The notes: generated by a model from the letters alone, not told the origin. Positions 37,801 to 49,290 are shown, counted from the first letter of the stretch. The stretch: 64,000 nt of DNA from Plantago ovata (GCA_028274465.1 CM051456.1:125132880-125196879); one strand, 5' to 3'. Program-made: numbers and translations.

Positions 37801-40800
37801 TTGTGGAGAACTTTTGTACACATTCTGTAGCAAGTCCGTCAGCCGGTCCTGAGCTTTACTTATCTCACTACAACAGGGAAGTAAAACAACAAATTATAAG
37901 GGTAATAATATTCATTTTTAATACAAGCACACAAATATAATTTGCTGATGCTCCATTCGAAGTTAGACAGCCCAAAACAAAAGAGAATGAAATTAAAGAG
38001 AGGCTACCGACATGCTGGAGTTGTGTGCATCTAATCTAGAGAGCAAAATATGAGCATGTGAAACATACCGTGGTTTCACATTGTAATTTTTGTTCCATAT
38101 CAGTTGTCTTGTTGCCATAAATCTCATCCACACAAGAATCCCAGCAAGACCCAGCTCACCAGAATTAGTTGCTTGTTCCATCAAATCTGCTGCAATATTG
38201 AATCTGTACAGAAGAGTATATTGGTTTTGTTCAAAATTAACATATAATTCATCCAATTCCTGAAAAACGAAAAACTTGAGAGAATACAGTATAATTCGTT
38301 GAGATCATAGTATAGTAAGTACAGTGGACTTTTATCAGCACAAGATCTGCAAACATTTTGTTATCTGAACTTAAAAAGAGGGTTTGGAAAGGGGCTTAGC
38401 ATACACTTAAATCTATAGCTCTAGAACACGTATATGAAATATTCAATGTTCCCGAAGTATCACATTCTTGAATTAACTTGAACTCTGTATGCTTTAATGC
38501 CTACAATGTTAAATAGTCAACCTACAAAGCAGCCTGCAATACTAACATAGGACTGCCGGCTGCAATGCATTTGTGCTTAACTCTCTCTCACATGCAGGAT
38601 TGAGTGATTGACAATCAAAGACATTAGATTACAGGCTGAATTTCAGATCCAGGATCAAAAATATTAGTATTAATGAGAAAATTTAAGTGATTATTAATAA
38701 CTCTTAAAACCCATAGAGTAAGGTTTAACTGATCCCAAAACCCACAAAGTGGCATGGTTTAGCTGATCCATGATAGCATGCATATGCCAGAAAATCATTT
38801 GTTCCATGTCCCCAGTATGTAAGAGAAAAAACATGATCTTACAATAAATTTTCCATGTTGTAGCAATCAAAGAACTAAAAAGACTGATAAAAATAAAAAT
38901 GATAAGATGGGAACTTGGAAAGAGAAGTTCGCAAAACCAATATGGAAAGTGGTAAAAAGAACACTGACCGATGCATGAAAGACTTCTGCGCTTCACTTTC
39001 CAAGTCTGCTATTCTGTCCAACAAGGACTTGGATGTTCCTTGCCCATCTCCAGCATCCTTCATCTAGGTACAAAGGAGCAGTTAATAATTTATTTTTTTT
39101 TTTTTTTTTGTGTGATAATATAAGTTTCTTTCCATAAGAAAAAAAAATAATAATAATAATAATAAAGAAAATTCGAACCTTAACCTCCTTAGCTTCAGAT
39201 TTAAAATCAGCATAAAAATCTGACCCACTGTTCTTTACCCAGTTCCCGCCAGATATAAGGACAAAAGGCATACCCACAAAGTCTTCATCTTTGATGGTCA
39301 TTTCCAATGAATGAACCTGAAAGTATGATGGAACAAAAAGATTAGAATCTGATCCTTATACTATTTAGGAATATAAAGATGCACAAAATATGACTAGCCA
39401 AGCTGTCAAACCTTTTGATTCTCAAGAGAAATGGTGCCAAATTTTGTTTCAGCGGCCAGGTCTAATGTAGCAGAATCAGGAGGTAATACGCTGGAAGGGG
39501 GTGCCTGTAAAACCAATATAGAGTAATCTTTACGAAATTCTTACTAGATAATGCGGACAGCTATTACTTCTCAGAAGAATCATAATTGGTAGACAGTAGA
39601 TAAATTAGAAAAACAAAAGAAATAAATAAAATATCAACGTACTATCCATTCTCCAGGTCTTTTGGATAGAGCCCAGTGAAGGACAACAGGTTCTGGAAGA
39701 TTAGTAGCCAGAAAAACTTTCACATCACCAGAGCACTTTGCCACAAGTACCTTCATAACAAAACCACAAAAAAAAGTTTCAATATAATTTCTCCTTTTGA
39801 GACAAAAACAGTTAAGATGTCATGTACTCACCAGAAGTTCCTTATCACCAATCTTGTATGTTTTTTTATTTAAAACACGGCCATCAATATTTTCTTCCTT
39901 TGCCATAGCAAACTGCTGAACTGCAGAAAGCTTTCGTGGTTCGGAGGAAACATTTTCTTTTACGGGGCTAGAATCAAACTTTGTGAGAAGCTGCATCAAG
40001 TCTCTTTTCTTCCGCTGTATTCTCCCTTCTTTAGAGGTTCTTTTTTCTTTGAATTGCTTAGCGACCTTGGTTTGTATCTCTCCTTTTGTTATCTTTTTTC
40101 GTATTTCATCAACGGACGCACCCTTCTGTAGTTCGACTTGCAAATCTTTTCTAGCTTCTTCAAACTCTTTCTGTTAAAGCGATAAAGTTCACATATTAAA
40201 AAAATAATAATAAAAAGGTGCCATAAAACTACAGCAGATAGCAGCCTGTGCATCACCTCAATTATAAATAGAGACATAAGTACATAACCACATGAAGATA
40301 AGTTCAGTTAAAGAAAACTATTCACGGTTTTGACCCTTACAAGTTGTTGTTCTGGAGAATAATTAGGTTTCCCCGCTTTCTCCCATCTGATATAGGCTTG
40401 CGTTTGAACTAGATCCTCAGGTATTATGTTGCTCTTTGTTTCAGAAACGAGTTTCTCCTTACTTTCATTCGTATCATTTTTGCCAGTTAACTTTTTCCGG
40501 AGGTCCTGAATGGAAATACCCCTTGCTATTTCTTCCAGCAGATCTGACCGAGCTGCCTCATACTCCACCTGTTGTTGAAGGAATTTTCATAAACATAATC
40601 ATGCACATGAAGTACACGAATAAGAAACCTATAAAGATGATATTTACAGAAATACATCATTGCTAGTGCATATATCAAATATTTATCAAGCTTCTTGCCC
40701 TCTGTTTACCACGTTACCAAGACCATAAACAGTTTTACAGAAAGCACAAATGATTTATTGCTCTCATTTGGCATTGCATTAGCACTCTGTATCATTTTTA

Positions 40801-42565
40801 GATTACTGCAACCATACTTCAAAACTCACACATGGTGTGAACTGCAAAGTAATTAATTACACTTTCATTTTTCATAATTGTTAAGAAAGCAGAAACAGAT
40901 GCTAAAATCCCTCAAGCAGATCTTTGTGTGTCATAACACATGGGACCTATATAACTATGCAGAAGGAGACAATTGGAGCTTGAACTCACTTGTCTTAACC
41001 ATGACCAAATCGTAATACTTGTTCTTTAATTATAACCAAAGAGAAACAAAGTCACATACTTTCTCTTGTTCTGGAGTATACATCTGTTTTCCCCTCCTTT
41101 CCCACCTCAAGTACGCCTGAATTTGTACAAGATCCTCAGGAACTGAAATACTTGAAGTACTTGTTTGTCCCTGTTCCTTGGGCAGTACAATATTGAAATT
41201 ACCCCCATTGTACTTGTACCTGAAACATTATTACTGTAAGAAAGAAATGCTTTCAATGACATGATATAATTGAAACTCAAGTCTCTGGACATAGTGTTGC
41301 TTCACCATTTATTCCGGGCTTCATCAAAAATCAGAAACTCCAGAGCTTGTATTGCAGGATCATCAATCTCTATTTTCAGGGACGCATTTGAACCAGACTG
41401 AGAAATCATCACCATATAAAATAATGTCCATCAGATGTATTGAAATAGTTATGCCCGTCTCAATAACTTACTACATTAATTGAAGCTTACCTTCACGAAA
41501 GGACTCCTTAGTGCCTTGTTCTTGTACACCATTGTTCCAACAGGACGACGCTGAGGGAGTATCCAGGATCTGGGCAGAGAAAACACAGAAACTTCAAAAC
41601 TACTTAAAAGTACGTAAACCCAGGCAAGAATATCATGCTCAACATTGATCAAATTTCACACACAGGTTGAACTCACCCATTATGACTTTTTAATGCTCCC
41701 CAATGCAGGAGTATGCTGTCACTATTGCTCGTTACTTGAATATCAACAATTGTTGCAGATCCTGACGCCGCAACATCAACCTTTTAAACATAATGTATAT
41801 TTTGGCATCAGATCACATCCAAAGCTCATACTGAATCCAACAAGTGCCAAAAATTCTAAATTAAACTGTCAAATATGAAACCTGTAATTCGACTTTGTCA
41901 TCAAGTTTGAACTTCTCTGAAACCTGCTAAAGCACCAGACAGATGATTGATCAAAATATAATAAAAATAAACAAACGAGTTTATTCCTCACTTTCCAGCA
42001 TAAATTAATTGTCAATTAATTAATAGTACTAAATTACTAATCATAGACCGTGGACTGTGGAGATAAGAATACAACACATCAAAATTAAAAAAATCACCCA
42101 AATTACACTTTCTACTCAAATTCAAATTCCTGTAACGATAAAGTCGATTCGAATAACGAGTAGCAAAATCGCAGAGTACCTGAGAAGAAGGATTAGCAGT
42201 GAAAACAGCCTTGATAGATCTCGAGGAACGCTGCTTACCCATCCTCAACCTGTTAGCACGCAACGCAAACCCGTTAGCACCGCGAAATTGAGTCGATACA
42301 GGAAGCAATTGCTTGTTCTGTGAGCAACCCATCCCCCTGACCTATTAGTCCGCAATGTGAATCTGCTAACGCCTCGAAATTGAGCTGATATAGCACGGAA
42401 TTGTCTCTTCTGTGAGCGTGAATTTGCTTGGGTGTTGAAGAAGGTATTTCCTCCGAGGCAAACCGAAGAATTGATTCGAGCTTGATGGTGACGACGATCG
42501 AGCACAGTCGGCGAGAGCGAGCTCTGTTGCAGCAGATTATTCCCTATTATACTGCTCATCTTCAT
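31852..42565 (-). CDS. GWD1: Alpha-glucan water dikinase, chloroplastic (starch-phosphorylating, R1/SEX1)
   Basis: Transfers the beta-phosphate of ATP to C6 of glucosyl units in starch via a phosphohistidine, opening granules to amylases; plastid stroma. Exons (minus): 42565-42342, 42249-42180, 41923-41882, 41780-41677, 41569-41491, 41397-41306, 41219-41060, 40568-40341, 40170-39832, 39750-39643, 39504-39412, 39316-39179, 39063-38969, 38203-38069, 37867-37705, 37610-37521, 37417-37232, 36595-36533, 36447-36385, 36291-36232, 36100-35948, 35843-35760, 35352-35176, 35092-34986, 34852-34639, 34549-34446, 34203-34071, 33910-33785, 33669-33559, 33289-33191, 32931-32758, 32572-32480, 32271-32156, 32056-31852. 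All phases agree; about 1475 residues, the usual size. Transit peptide; two CBM45-type starch-binding modules (HWGALKSHNGSW; HWALSKRPGEW); linker with repeated EARxDL(L/Q)xE units; phosphohistidine motif TPDMPDVLSHVSVRARN (His about 1080); redox CFATC just after it; C-terminal ATP-binding domain ending YVVQTRPQM. The first intron (42341-42250) is inferred: without it the frame breaks, or translation starts at 42332 (about 1428 residues). Confidence 0.95.
42249..42417 (-). repeat. 92-bp-offset tandem duplication in GWD transit-peptide region
   Basis: On the minus strand GCTCACAGAA begins at 42417 and again at 42325. The next 76 nt align without gaps at about 72% identity (55 of 76), each ending in TAA(T/C)AG|GT. 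The 92-nt offset is not a multiple of three, so the two copies encode the same peptide register (AQFRG... and TQFRG...) in different reading frames. Confidence 0.85.
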
Positions 42566-42846
42566 TCAAAAATGTATATAGATTGTAGATAGGTACAAAA
42601 TACAACAACAATGAGCACTATACAGTTGCGATTAAGCTTCTTCTGCTTCTATGTGTGTATGTATATATACAATGTAATGTAGTATGTGTGTATGTATAGG
42701 TTGATTGAAATTGAAGTGAAAAATATCTAGCATGGGGAGAAGAAAAGAAGAAAAAGAGTAGAAGACGTGAGGAGAAGAGAAGGAGACGGTGTCAATGGTT
42801 AATTTTTCCTATTTTTTTTATTTTGCAAATAATAATGTTATCGGGA

Positions 42847-42916
42847 CACGTGGCGAAATATGAGGGGTGCACTGGAAATAGAAGTCTTTTTTTGGGAGAT
42901 TGGGAACCGTCACGTG
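42847..42916. promoter_or_regulatory. Two G-boxes upstream of GWD
   Basis: CACGTG cores at 42847-42852 (in ACACGTGGC, an ABRE/G-box-type context) and 42911-42916, about 280-350 bp upstream of the GWD start. Plant G-boxes bind bZIP and PIF-type bHLH factors, and GWD transcripts are under daily control in other plants. The link here is inferred. Confidence 0.4.
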
Positions 42917-43429
42917 ATCCGTGCGTGGGTGGTGGGGTCCGTGACTATCGGCGGCTCCCTTGTTGGCTTTTCTTTGGCGGAAATTTTGCGGTTATTTGCA
43001 CAAATCGCTACACCGGCAAACAATATTTTATGTGTATGTATGTTTGGCGAAATGAATCAAAATTATATTTTGAAATTAATCACTCCATTGGCATTTGTAA
43101 TATTTTTTTTAATCAGCTAAAGAAATTTACTAATAACACTAAAACGTTTATAATACAAAGAGTATGAGATACTTTGAAAAATACACACAAATGTCTAACC
43201 AACAAAATCGTTAAAAAAAACAGAAAAAATGCGCTATGTCAGCACCAAAAGTAACCAAGGGACTACAGGGAATGAACTAAAAACGTTGACCCCTCCAAAG
43301 CACCAAAGAGCTTGCCCAAGAAAAGACCAAGCCAGCAACTATTCAAACATCCAACAAAAATTAAGAACTCAATGCAACTCATAGTCAACCTAGTGGCAAT
43401 TAATTTAAAGATGTGATCATGAATTACAC

Positions 43430-43650
43430 CAAATTCTAACTTAATTGGACTGGACTGAACTAAACTTAATAAATCTGAACTGGATTGAACTTAATTAATT
43501 TGAACTAAACTTATTTGAAGTATAAATTTTAACTAAACAAACCTGAACTGAAATGAATTTATCTGAACTGAATTTAATTATTCTAAACAATACTGAACTG
43601 AAATTAATAAATCTAAATTGAACTTATTTTAATTGAAATTAAAATGAAAT
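43430..43650. repeat. AACTGAACTT-type minisatellite patch
   Basis: Degenerate repetition of (G)AACTGAA / GAACTTAATTAAT / AATCTGAACT units over about 220 bp. Similar patches recur at about 10625, 11935, 31135, 48170-48300, 54085-54180 and 56690-56790. The rest of 42917-45099 shows no gene. Confidence 0.6.
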
Positions 43651-45099
43651 TAACAGACTAATAGGAACCCAAAATGTAAATTTACGAAACTTAAGAAGAA
43701 GTGGAGTGCAAGTGAAAATAAACCGTTTCCTAGATTGTTAGTAGTAGGATATTTGAGCTTAGATCTTTTGTGGAAATTATGTCGGTTTTAATTCCAATAT
43801 GTACTTGGATGGAATTATCTGAGTAGTTGACTTCAATTTGACAACTTGCTTCAGTTATAGTAGTAATTATATCTGGTCTTTGTTGAACTCTTTACTTCTT
43901 TCTTATTTTACTTGGTTTTCGGTTCGATTATTATTATAATACTCACACGGACAGGTTTTGATAGGGAACCGAATTTAATTTAAGTGTATGTATAAACTAT
44001 AAAGGTACTACTGCCTAGTATGAGTAGTGACTACGTCTACGTACTCGGAAATAATTATTACGTGATACACGTGATTTTATCTCGAAAGTTTAATTTTGTG
44101 AGTATAAATGGGAAGTGTCATCCTACCCTTTCCAGTTTTCTCTAGAGTCGGATTCAAATTTTAATGTTTGGAGGGACTATAAGATCATACAGGAAGATGT
44201 ATAAAATCGTCAACTAACTAAATATGCCATGATTGAAAATTTGTACCAAATATTACTTCACCTTTCACTTTCGTTTGTTTAACAGACGACATATTAGTTT
44301 TGCGATTATTTTCTACTTTGAATTAACATTACTATAGAAACAAGAATATAATCCAATATTGATCGATCTTTCTTCAAGTAAGTAGTATATGCCTAGTTTT
44401 CGCACGGACGTTAATTCGGCATGAATCATAATGATTTTACGTGAACTTGTTCTTGAAGATACTTTTCCAACATTTGCAGCGATTCTCCAATCCCCATCAC
44501 TTTTTTAGAGGTATATTGAAATGTAGAGTGATCAAGCCTTGTGTTTCCTATTTGCTTGCTCTGCAAGATAACTTTAATGGCCACTTTTGTAAAAACATTG
44601 TGGGTCGACACCTGACCCTTCAGACTAGCACAATTACTCGTAAAATGATTCACACACGTTTCACTGATATGATATTGTCCACTTTATACCTAGTCCACTC
44701 ATATGGTTCGTAAGCTGTTCATTGCATTTATGTCCATATTGTGCGTTGATTATTGTTTCACCTACGTAGTCAAGTTGTTCACTACATTTATGTCCTCCTC
44801 TCTTCTCTTGGTGTCCTTGGTTCTTGTTTTGGCCTTTTGGTGTGGATCTTGTGTTTTCTAACTTTGTTTTTTCTTGTCTTGGTTTGGACTCCTTATCTCC
44901 ACTACTTACTCATGGTCACACTTTAAATTACTTTAAATTTCTTACCACTTGGTGGTTATATAATGAGATTAAGGGGAGGGAAAGGACCGACATCTGTCGA
45001 CAACTATCCCGCTTCAAGAAAGGAGTTTGACATTTGATAGAGCTTTCAATGTTCCTTTCTTAAAGTTGCTCACTTTAAGCTTATTTTCAGGCATAGGGG

Positions 45100-45711
45100 G
45101 GTAGGAGTGGGGTATAAGTAAGTTTCGGGTTTTTTGTGAGGTCTTTAGTTTGGAGCTGTTCCGTCCCTCGGCTTTGTTTTATTGCGCTCCTGGGTCCTTT
45201 CGGTTTCTTGTTTCTTGGGGGTGTTGCCTTTGGCTTGGTGGGTTTGAAGAGTTGAGCCCCTTGGCGTTGAAGCAACTTTTGGCCCTCGATTTTGGTGTTT
45301 TAGTGCTAGCCTCGGCTTTCTTGTTGTTAATTGGTGTTGTTTTTGCTTTAGATTTTGCATATTTGGTAGTGGTTTAGGTCATGTTATGAGTAAACATAGG
45401 CCACTTTCCATTTTCGTGATTGTCATGTGATTCAAATCGAAATATCATCTTTCGTTTCTAGTTAAGTCCACTAGACTTGCTACGGAAGGTATGCCTATTC
45501 CTTTGGACTTGACTAAGAGTTGGTGGTACAATTTGTAAACTCTCCAAATCTTGGCTGCTTTCTTGAAAGATGGACATAGTATATGAGGGGGGTCAAGTAT
45601 CGTTACGGTCATAACGGGTATGAATTTGCTCTTGTATTGTTTTGTAACCTTTTTTGTTGCTTAATAAAATGGTGGCCGTTTCAAAAAAAGAAAAAAAAAA
45701 AGAAAAAGTTA
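45100..45711 (+). mobile_element. Probable LINE 3' end with A-tail
   Basis: The sequence ends TGCTTAATAAAATGGTGGCC then GTTTC and a long A/G-interrupted A tract (45680-45711). This is close in form to the tail of the LINE-like copy at 16299-16698 (AATGAAATTTTTAGCCGTTTT). The region upstream is untypically G/T-rich on the plus strand, with CTTTTGG motifs. The 5' limit is not determinable and no target duplication was found. Confidence 0.45.
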
Positions 45712-45929
45712 TTTCTTGTATTTATGCCTTAGTGTCAACACACTATAGGCATTATAATTACCGTTTCACCTTATATCGAATTTTAATAATTAATACGTTT
45801 TTTACTCCTATTCGTAGAATAGAAATACAGGTTTCACAAAAATCGGATTTCTAATGTGCGGGGGCTCATGACTGAGTCATTAAATAGCTCGGAAACTCAC
45901 TTTGTTAATTAAAGTTTCCAAAATAAGTA

Positions 45930-46055
45930 GAATGGTTTTTTATTTGGATACCCATAACCCGAGCTACCCAAACCAAATTAGTAATTACCCATTAGGCTCG
46001 GTTGGGTTCAGGACCTACAGGTTACCCAACCCAATTCCCCATCCCTAACAAGAAC
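45930..46055. mobile_element. Fragment of a hAT-like MITE
   Basis: ACCCAACCCAATTCCCCATC plus CCTAA, reverse-complemented, begins TTAGGGATGGGGAATTGGGT, the form of a common plant hAT MITE terminus (TAGGGATGGCAACGGGT type). The preceding ACCCATAACCCGAGCTACCC is its typical interior. The other end was not found. Confidence 0.4.
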
Positions 46056-46284
46056 CACCTAACATTCCATGAAAATTAAAAATCTCTAATAAACATAATT
46101 AAAAAGGAAGAGGCCTTATAAGTTATATCTGAATGAATGCATTCCACAGTTCTTTGAATTCATCAACCTAAAATGCTCAAAGCATATTAATTTCCTAATT
46201 AACAAGAATTTAAAGAGGCTAATAGGAACTAAACAAACAACACAAGGACAAACATTAATCCTCATGTGACCATGGCTAGCTGGA

Positions 46285-46800
46285 TCAAGGCTTCTGGCCA
46301 GCAACCGCAAGAGCGATACCAGTGAGCTTAAGAATTTCCTTAGCATACTGGGTCACCTCAGGCACCATAACACGAAACTCACCTAACGCATCGGTGCAGT
46401 CACTGAACGAAACCGCAGAGAGCTTGACCATGAATGAATTTTCTGGATCACTCTTTAGTATATAGCCAATACACTGCTTGAGGTTGTCCATGTTTTCGTG
46501 ATATTCCCTGTTGCACGTTCCCTCGATGGATTTCTTTGTAACGGGCTTGACATCTTTAGGTAGCTTTGTCGCGATTGTAAGGATGATGCCCTTACCGTTC
46601 TTGGCCTTGGCTAGCTCTCCATTCAAAACGTTCACCATGGCTTCCTTCCAGGTTTTCGCACCGTGGGCTAGCTGGGAACAGAGGACCTTGTCGTCCGCCG
46701 ATTTGCAGAATGGGTTCACTTCCTGGCCGCAGGAGAGGGCGAATGAGGCTGCCAGGACCAAAATCGACAGGGAAATTGTGGATTGAGTGATGGAAACCAT
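46285..46800 (-). CDS. PMEI/invertase-inhibitor-domain secreted protein 1
   Basis: Small apoplastic inhibitor of the plant invertase/pectin methylesterase inhibitor family; which enzyme class it binds cannot be told from sequence. Single exon, 171 residues. Cleavable signal peptide (STISLSILVLAASFALSCGQ, about residues 7-26). The mature part starts with the family's N-terminal helical hairpin Cys pair, NPFCKSADDKVLC (C-x8-C). The second conserved pair is probably GTCNREYHE and FSDCTDAL, with an additional Cys in LKQC between them. A TATA-like TCTATTTATACAG lies about 80 bp upstream on the minus strand. It shares GATTWxEA / KPVTKKS blocks with the copy at 52280, so the two are probably paralogues from local duplication. 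Confidence 0.88.
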   Translation of the reverse strand: MVSITQSTISLSILVLAASFALSCGQEVNPFCKSADDKVLCSQLAHGAKTWKEAMVNVLNGELAKAKNGKGIILTIATKLPKDVKPVTKKSIEGTCNREYHENMDNLKQCIGYILKSDPENSFMVKLSAVSFSDCTDALGEFRVMVPEVTQYAKEILKLTGIALAVAGQKP

Positions 46801-46876
46801 TTCTTGTTTTTTTGTTATATTTTTTTCCTAAACAAATTTGTTCGAGTTGAGAAGAAAGTTTAAGTGGGTTTGAGAG

Positions 46877-46890
46877 CTGTATAAATAGAC
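46877..46890 (-). promoter_or_regulatory. TATA box of PMEI-like gene 1
   Basis: Minus-strand TCTATTTATACAG about 80 bp upstream of the start codon at 46800, a normal plant spacing for TATA, start site and a short leader. Confidence 0.45.
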
Positions 46891-47423
46891 TTGTGGAATT
46901 GAGATTTTTAGGGAGAAGTTTCAATTTTAGAGTACTGTTAGAGTTAGTTAATGATATTGTTGCAATTTAAAAAATTAGTAAACTCAGTCTAGTGCTTGAA
47001 ATTTGTTACCAATCAAATATTGGTGGATAAAAATGTTTCTAATATGAGACGGCTCTGTTTTTGGTAATTCTTATTTTTGGTAACTTTTGCTTATTTAAGT
47101 TGAAGTTTCAAAAGTTTCATCTATATTGTAAATTTATGGAAAGTTAGGGGAGTCTCTTTATAACGGGAAAGCATGGGAGTCTAACTTCAGTACCGTCGCA
47201 CTGTACTAATTTTAGTACACCATTTCAACCATTAGATCAATTCAAAATTCAATCTCAACCGTTGATTATTTATTAATGCGACATGACTTCACAGTTGTCG
47301 CATAATAAGTTCGCAGTGGTCGCATAATAGAAAAAAATAATTTTTAATATAAATTAAATTAAAAAAATTATAATTAATATTAATATAATCATTTAAATTA
47401 AATACATAAAATGTATTTAAAAC

Positions 47424-47555
47424 TCCACCACCACCACCGGAATCCGGCGACCACCACCGGAATCCGGCAACCACCACTGGAATCCAACAACCACCACCGG
47501 AATCCGGCAACCATCACCGAAATTCGACGACCACCTTAATCCGGCGACCACTACC
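47424..47555. repeat. Tandem array of about 20-21-bp CCACCACCGGAATCCGGCRA units
   Basis: Six to seven adjacent, partly degenerate units inside the TIR element. GC-rich against an AT-rich surrounding. Confidence 0.8.
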
Positions 47556-48516
47556 AGAAGTATACGACTACGGAAAACCAAACTGCAAATCTAAAAATAC
47601 TTTCGTATGCAATGCTACAACAACATTATAATTGCGCTGCATTGCATGCATACGTACTAATACACTGATTTTAAGATATATTGATGTAGCGATGTATATT
47701 GTTGCAGCAGCATCGGCTTATAGTTTAGAATAATTATTTGTAAAATGATCCTTGTATTCTATTAAATATTATATTTAGTACACAAATTAAAATATTAATG
47801 TCTTGCTAAATAGGTTTGTATTCTAAAATTCACCAAAACTCAAAATCCTCCTCATCCTTTTCCATCTAGTCTGAAACCTCCTCATCCTTTTCCATCTAGT
47901 CTGAAAATCAGAGGTCGAGAATAACATCAAGATATGTTTTCATATATTTGTGAATTCTATTTCATGTTTCTCTTCTTATTATTAATTCTATTTCGAGAAT
48001 AACATCAAGGTATGTTTTCTTATTATTTCATCCAAATTATTTACTTCTTCTTTTTTCGTGCGAATAACGAACATCTACAGTTTTCTTATTTTCAAATTGT
48101 GATTCGAAACAAAACACGAACATTCACCGGGCATATGAACTAATCAAAGCGCGAACATTGACCGAACATATTAACTTAACTAAACTAAATTGAGGCTAGT
48201 TAATATAAGTTAAATTAATCAGATTCATCAACTCCAGTTCAGTTCGGGCTCATTAAGTTCAGTTTAATTAAGTTATGTTCGGTTCAATTAAGGCTGTTAC
48301 GTTAGGTCATGACTAATACTGTTAGAACTTAGAAGTATTAAACCAAAGCTAATAACCAACTATATATACTGGCACGATGTCGTGTGTTTACATACGGCCT
48401 CTGCTACTTATACGTTAGCGTTGAAGCCATTAACCACTTGTTCTTCCACTGCGTATTCTAGATAGTGCATATCTTTTAAGGATACACGTTCATGATTTTC
48501 AACATGTTTGAGTGTG

Positions 48517-48517
<1 letters not shown>

Positions 48518-48595
<78 letters not shown>

Positions 48596-48611
48596 CCATC
48601 ATCATCACCAA

Positions 48612-48697
<86 letters not shown>
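48518..48697. repeat. Compound (ATT)n(ATC)n(ATT)n microsatellite
   Basis: About 12 ATT triplets, then about 19 ATC/ACC triplets (to about 48609), then about 28 ATT triplets. Open frames across it encode only poly-Ile, poly-His or poly-Met and are not genes. Confidence 0.95.
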
Positions 48698-48698
<1 letters not shown>

Positions 48699-48717
48699 GG
48701 GTTTTAGGGTTTAGGGT
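48698..48717 (+). repeat. Short telomere-like TTTAGGG run
   Basis: TAGGGTTTTAGGGTTTAGGG directly abuts the microsatellite: three plant telomere-type units, one with an extra T. It may be an interstitial telomere motif or chance. Confidence 0.6.
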
Positions 48718-49290
48718 ATTTGTAATATTACAATAAATACAACATCAACTTTGTTATAATGCTGCAGCATAAATTGGGAAAGTTCTTCTACGTCACAGCG
48801 TCTAATGCCATTTGCAATGTGTTTACATCGATATAGCATTGATGCTTAGTGTAATGCTATTGCAATGTATTTACAACAATGCAGCATTGATGCATACTGT
48901 TGACTTACATTGCCGCAAGCGATGCTGCATCAATGTTAATACAATGCTGCATCATTGCTTATTTCGTGAATTTTTTTCGAACTTATCGCCTGTCTTTCCA
49001 TAGCCCATCTTTTCATCATCGATTTTATCTTTATATAATTTCGATTGGGAGGGTGGTAGTGGTGGCTTGGACTGCGGCGTGGTGGTGGTGGAATATTAAA
49101 ATATTAATATTTAATATTTGGCATTTGAAAATTGATAATTATTAAAAAAAAAAAAATTTTCTCCTATTTTGACATACAATTTGTTGTATTTATAAATTAT
49201 TATTTTATTAAAAATTTTGCCAAGTGTCAACTTTTAAATGGTGTACTAAAATTAGTGCAGTGCGAAGGGTACTGAAGTTAGCCAATCCCA

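Larger units (their letters stand above)
47174..49290. mobile_element. 2.1-kb TIR DNA transposon, non-autonomous
   Basis: About 50-bp terminal inverted repeats: 47174-47225 and 49236-49290. The left reads CTAACTTCAGTACCGTCGCA then CTGTACTAATTTTAGTACAC; the right, reverse-complemented, reads CTAACTTCAGTACCCTTCGC then ACTGCACTAATTTTAGTACAC. The interior carries no transposase but several repeat arrays: GGAATCCGGCAACCACCAC-type units (47424-47555), a 29-bp doublet at about 47851-47907, a large ATT/ATC microsatellite, and GCAATG/TGCTGCAT subterminal repeats at both sides. The word AAGTTTCAT (49290-49298) follows the right end and also occurs at 47112-47120, 54 bp outside the left end, so a 9-bp Mutator-type duplication is suggested but not proven. 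Superfamily unassigned. Confidence 0.7.

Noticed and set aside
46511..46786. Open frames antisense to the PMEI-like genes (also at 52334-52907 and 55834-56070)
   Set aside because: Shadow frames opposite real, family-matched coding sequence; no independent similarity.
47424..47555. Regular short repeats with spacer-like variation, superficially CRISPR-like
   Set aside because: Plant nuclear DNA, units are head-to-tail without unique spacers, and there are no cas genes. It is a minisatellite.
48408..48711. Open frames encoding poly-Ile, poly-His and poly-Met on both strands
   Set aside because: They are translations of the ATT/ATC microsatellite, open in several frames at once, with no conserved protein content.
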